Part shown: one piece after another, positions 5,154 to 6,098 of the stretch
Numbering within the stretch: position 1 is the first letter of the stretch
How the letters are laid out: every line of letters starts with the position of its first letter
NCBI GenBank assembly: GCA_003662715.1
Contig: QMYO01000111.1
Coordinates: forward strand, 1-6,098
Direction of reading: 5' to 3'
Source of the DNA: Candidatus Bathyarchaeota archaeon
GTDB lineage: Archaea > Thermoproteota > Bathyarchaeia > Bathyarchaeales > Bathyarchaeaceae
Length of the DNA: 6,098 nucleotides
Notes under the pieces: generated by a model
Told to the model about the DNA's origin: nothing
Seen by the model: the letters and a program-made list of their open reading frames with translations, nothing else
Database searches by the model: none
Position numbers and translations under genes: made by a program

Positions 5154-6098
5154 AACCCCTCATAGAACTCAAGGATGTAACCAAAAGCTACGGAGACATA
5201 ACAGCCCTAGACCACGTAAGTCTCAGAGTAGGTCAGGGAGAAATTTTCACTATTGCAGGTCCAAACGGGTCTGGAAAAACCACAATGCTGAGAATCATGG
5301 CTTCCATTGACACACCCACAAAGGGAGAAGTCTACTTTAACGGTGTAAAAGTCACTGATAATAATAGAAGCCAAATTAGAACCAAATGCACCATGGTCTT
5401 CCAAAAAACCACTCTCTTCAACACAACGGTCTACAAAAACATAGCGTACGGACTTAAACTCAGAAGGTTTACAAAAAACGAAATAGACGAAAGAGTTAAG
5501 GATGCTTTAGACTTGGTGAAGCTAAATGGCTACGAGAAGCGTTTAGCAAAGAACCTTTCTGGAGGAGAACAGCAAAGAGTTTCGCTTGCCCGAGCACTCG
5601 CACTGAATACGAAACTTCTTCTCCTAGATGAACCAACAGCGAACCTAGACCCCAAAAGCGCTTCCATCATTGAAGAAACCATCTCCCGCGTCAATCGCGA
5701 ATTTAACACTACCATAGTTATGGCTACTCACAACTTGTTTCAAGCAGAAAACATAACAAAAAGAGCTGCTTTGCTTTTAGAAGGAAAAATCGTGCAGGTT
5801 GGAACTGCTCAGGAAATCTTCAGAGCTCCCTCGAAACATTTGGCAAGTTTTGCGAGGCTAGAAAACGTGTTTTCAGGCACGTCCCGCATCCTTAAAGAAG
5901 GAACCTCACTGATTGATGTGGGCAATGGATTAGAAATAGAAGCCGCTTTGAGAAAGTCTGGAAATGTCACCGTTTTTGTTAGGCCAGAAGACATAATCAT
6001 ATCGAAGAAGCCCATAAGCTCCAGCGCAAGAAATGTGTTCAAGGGAAAAATAGTGGAAATCTCAGACTTAGAATCGGTGGTAAAGCTTAAAGTTGATG
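5150..6098 (+). CDS. tupC: Tungstate ABC transporter ATPase TupC with C-terminal TOBE/Mop region (3' end cut by window edge)
   Basis: It hydrolyses ATP at the cytoplasmic face to drive tungstate import through TupB. Translation from the ATG at 5150 runs open for 316 codons to the edge. All ABC motifs are intact: Walker A GPNGSGKT (37-44), Q-loop Gln85 in MVFQKT, signature LSGGEQQR (136-143), Walker B LLLLDE (156-161), D-loop ANLD (164-167) and switch His194. After about residue 235 comes an accessory part: FARLENVFSG, VFVRPEDI, then SARNVFKGKIVEI, which looks like the start of a Mop oxyanion-binding domain. Many TupC proteins are short ATPases without this, so the present form is closer to ModC/WtpC in build. 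It overlaps the tupB stop by four bases and has no strong ribosome site, which fits coupled translation. The missing end should be short if it holds one Mop unit. Confidence 0.92.
   Translation, partial: MKPLIELKDVTKSYGDITALDHVSLRVGQGEIFTIAGPNGSGKTTMLRIMASIDTPTKGEVYFNGVKVTDNNRSQIRTKCTMVFQKTTLFNTTVYKNIAYGLKLRRFTKNEIDERVKDALDLVKLNGYEKRLAKNLSGGEQQRVSLARALALNTKLLLLDEPTANLDPKSASIIEETISRVNREFNTTIVMATHNLFQAENITKRAALLLEGKIVQVGTAQEIFRAPSKHLASFARLENVFSGTSRILKEGTSLIDVGNGLEIEAALRKSGNVTVFVRPEDIIISKKPISSSARNVFKGKIVEISDLESVVKLKVD

Noticed and set aside
3520..6098. Molybdate (ModABC) or WtpABC transporter
   Set aside because: The binding protein carries the TupA signatures STTTS and SRGDESGTH, not those of ModA or WtpA; molybdate uptake as a side activity cannot be excluded.
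1..6098. Defence, mobile or CRISPR elements
   Set aside because: No transposase, integrase, toxin or repeat-spacer pattern was seen; the genes are housekeeping and metal-transport functions in intact operons.

Overview
This window comes from an archaeon, probably of the Thermoproteota/TACK side (a Bathyarchaeia-like lineage is a guess; nothing here fixes the phylum). The evidence is an archaeal-type CoA pathway (pantoate kinase plus archaeal phosphopantetheine adenylyltransferase), an RNA polymerase Rpo5/RPB5 subunit, TATA-box style promoters, GAGGT/GGTGA ribosome binding sites, and GTG and TTG starts. The region is compact, with no tRNA, rRNA, CRISPR or mobile element that I can see.

Left part (1-2120, minus strand): a tight three-gene unit, read right to left. 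It holds an ECF-type transporter S component, pantoate kinase (11 bases later) and phosphopantetheine adenylyltransferase (6 bases later, running off the left edge). Two of the genes make coenzyme A, so the transporter may import a CoA precursor or related vitamin.

Middle (2121-2869): a 197-base divergent intergenic region, then a 183-residue Rpo5/RPB5 subunit on the plus strand. Archaeal Rpo5 is normally only the roughly 75-85 residue C-terminal assembly domain. This one also has a ~108-residue N-terminal region that lines up, without breaks, with the eukaryotic RPB5 'jaw' domain and looks like an Mrr-type nuclease fold without catalytic residues. It also stands away from rpoB. This is the most interesting item in the window.

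Right part (2876-6098): a tungstate uptake locus. A ModE-type regulator (minus strand, HTH plus one Mop domain) is divergent from tupA-tupB-tupC (plus strand): binding protein, permease and ATPase. The ATPase is cut by the right edge inside a C-terminal TOBE/Mop region. Between modE and tupA lies an inverted repeat CGTTAT-N12-ATAACG that overlaps the candidate TATA elements of both genes, with a third half-site downstream. The simplest model is that metal-bound ModE sits there and shuts off tungstate uptake, and possibly its own gene, when the oxyanion is plentiful. The locus implies that the organism uses tungsten (or molybdenum) enzymes encoded elsewhere.
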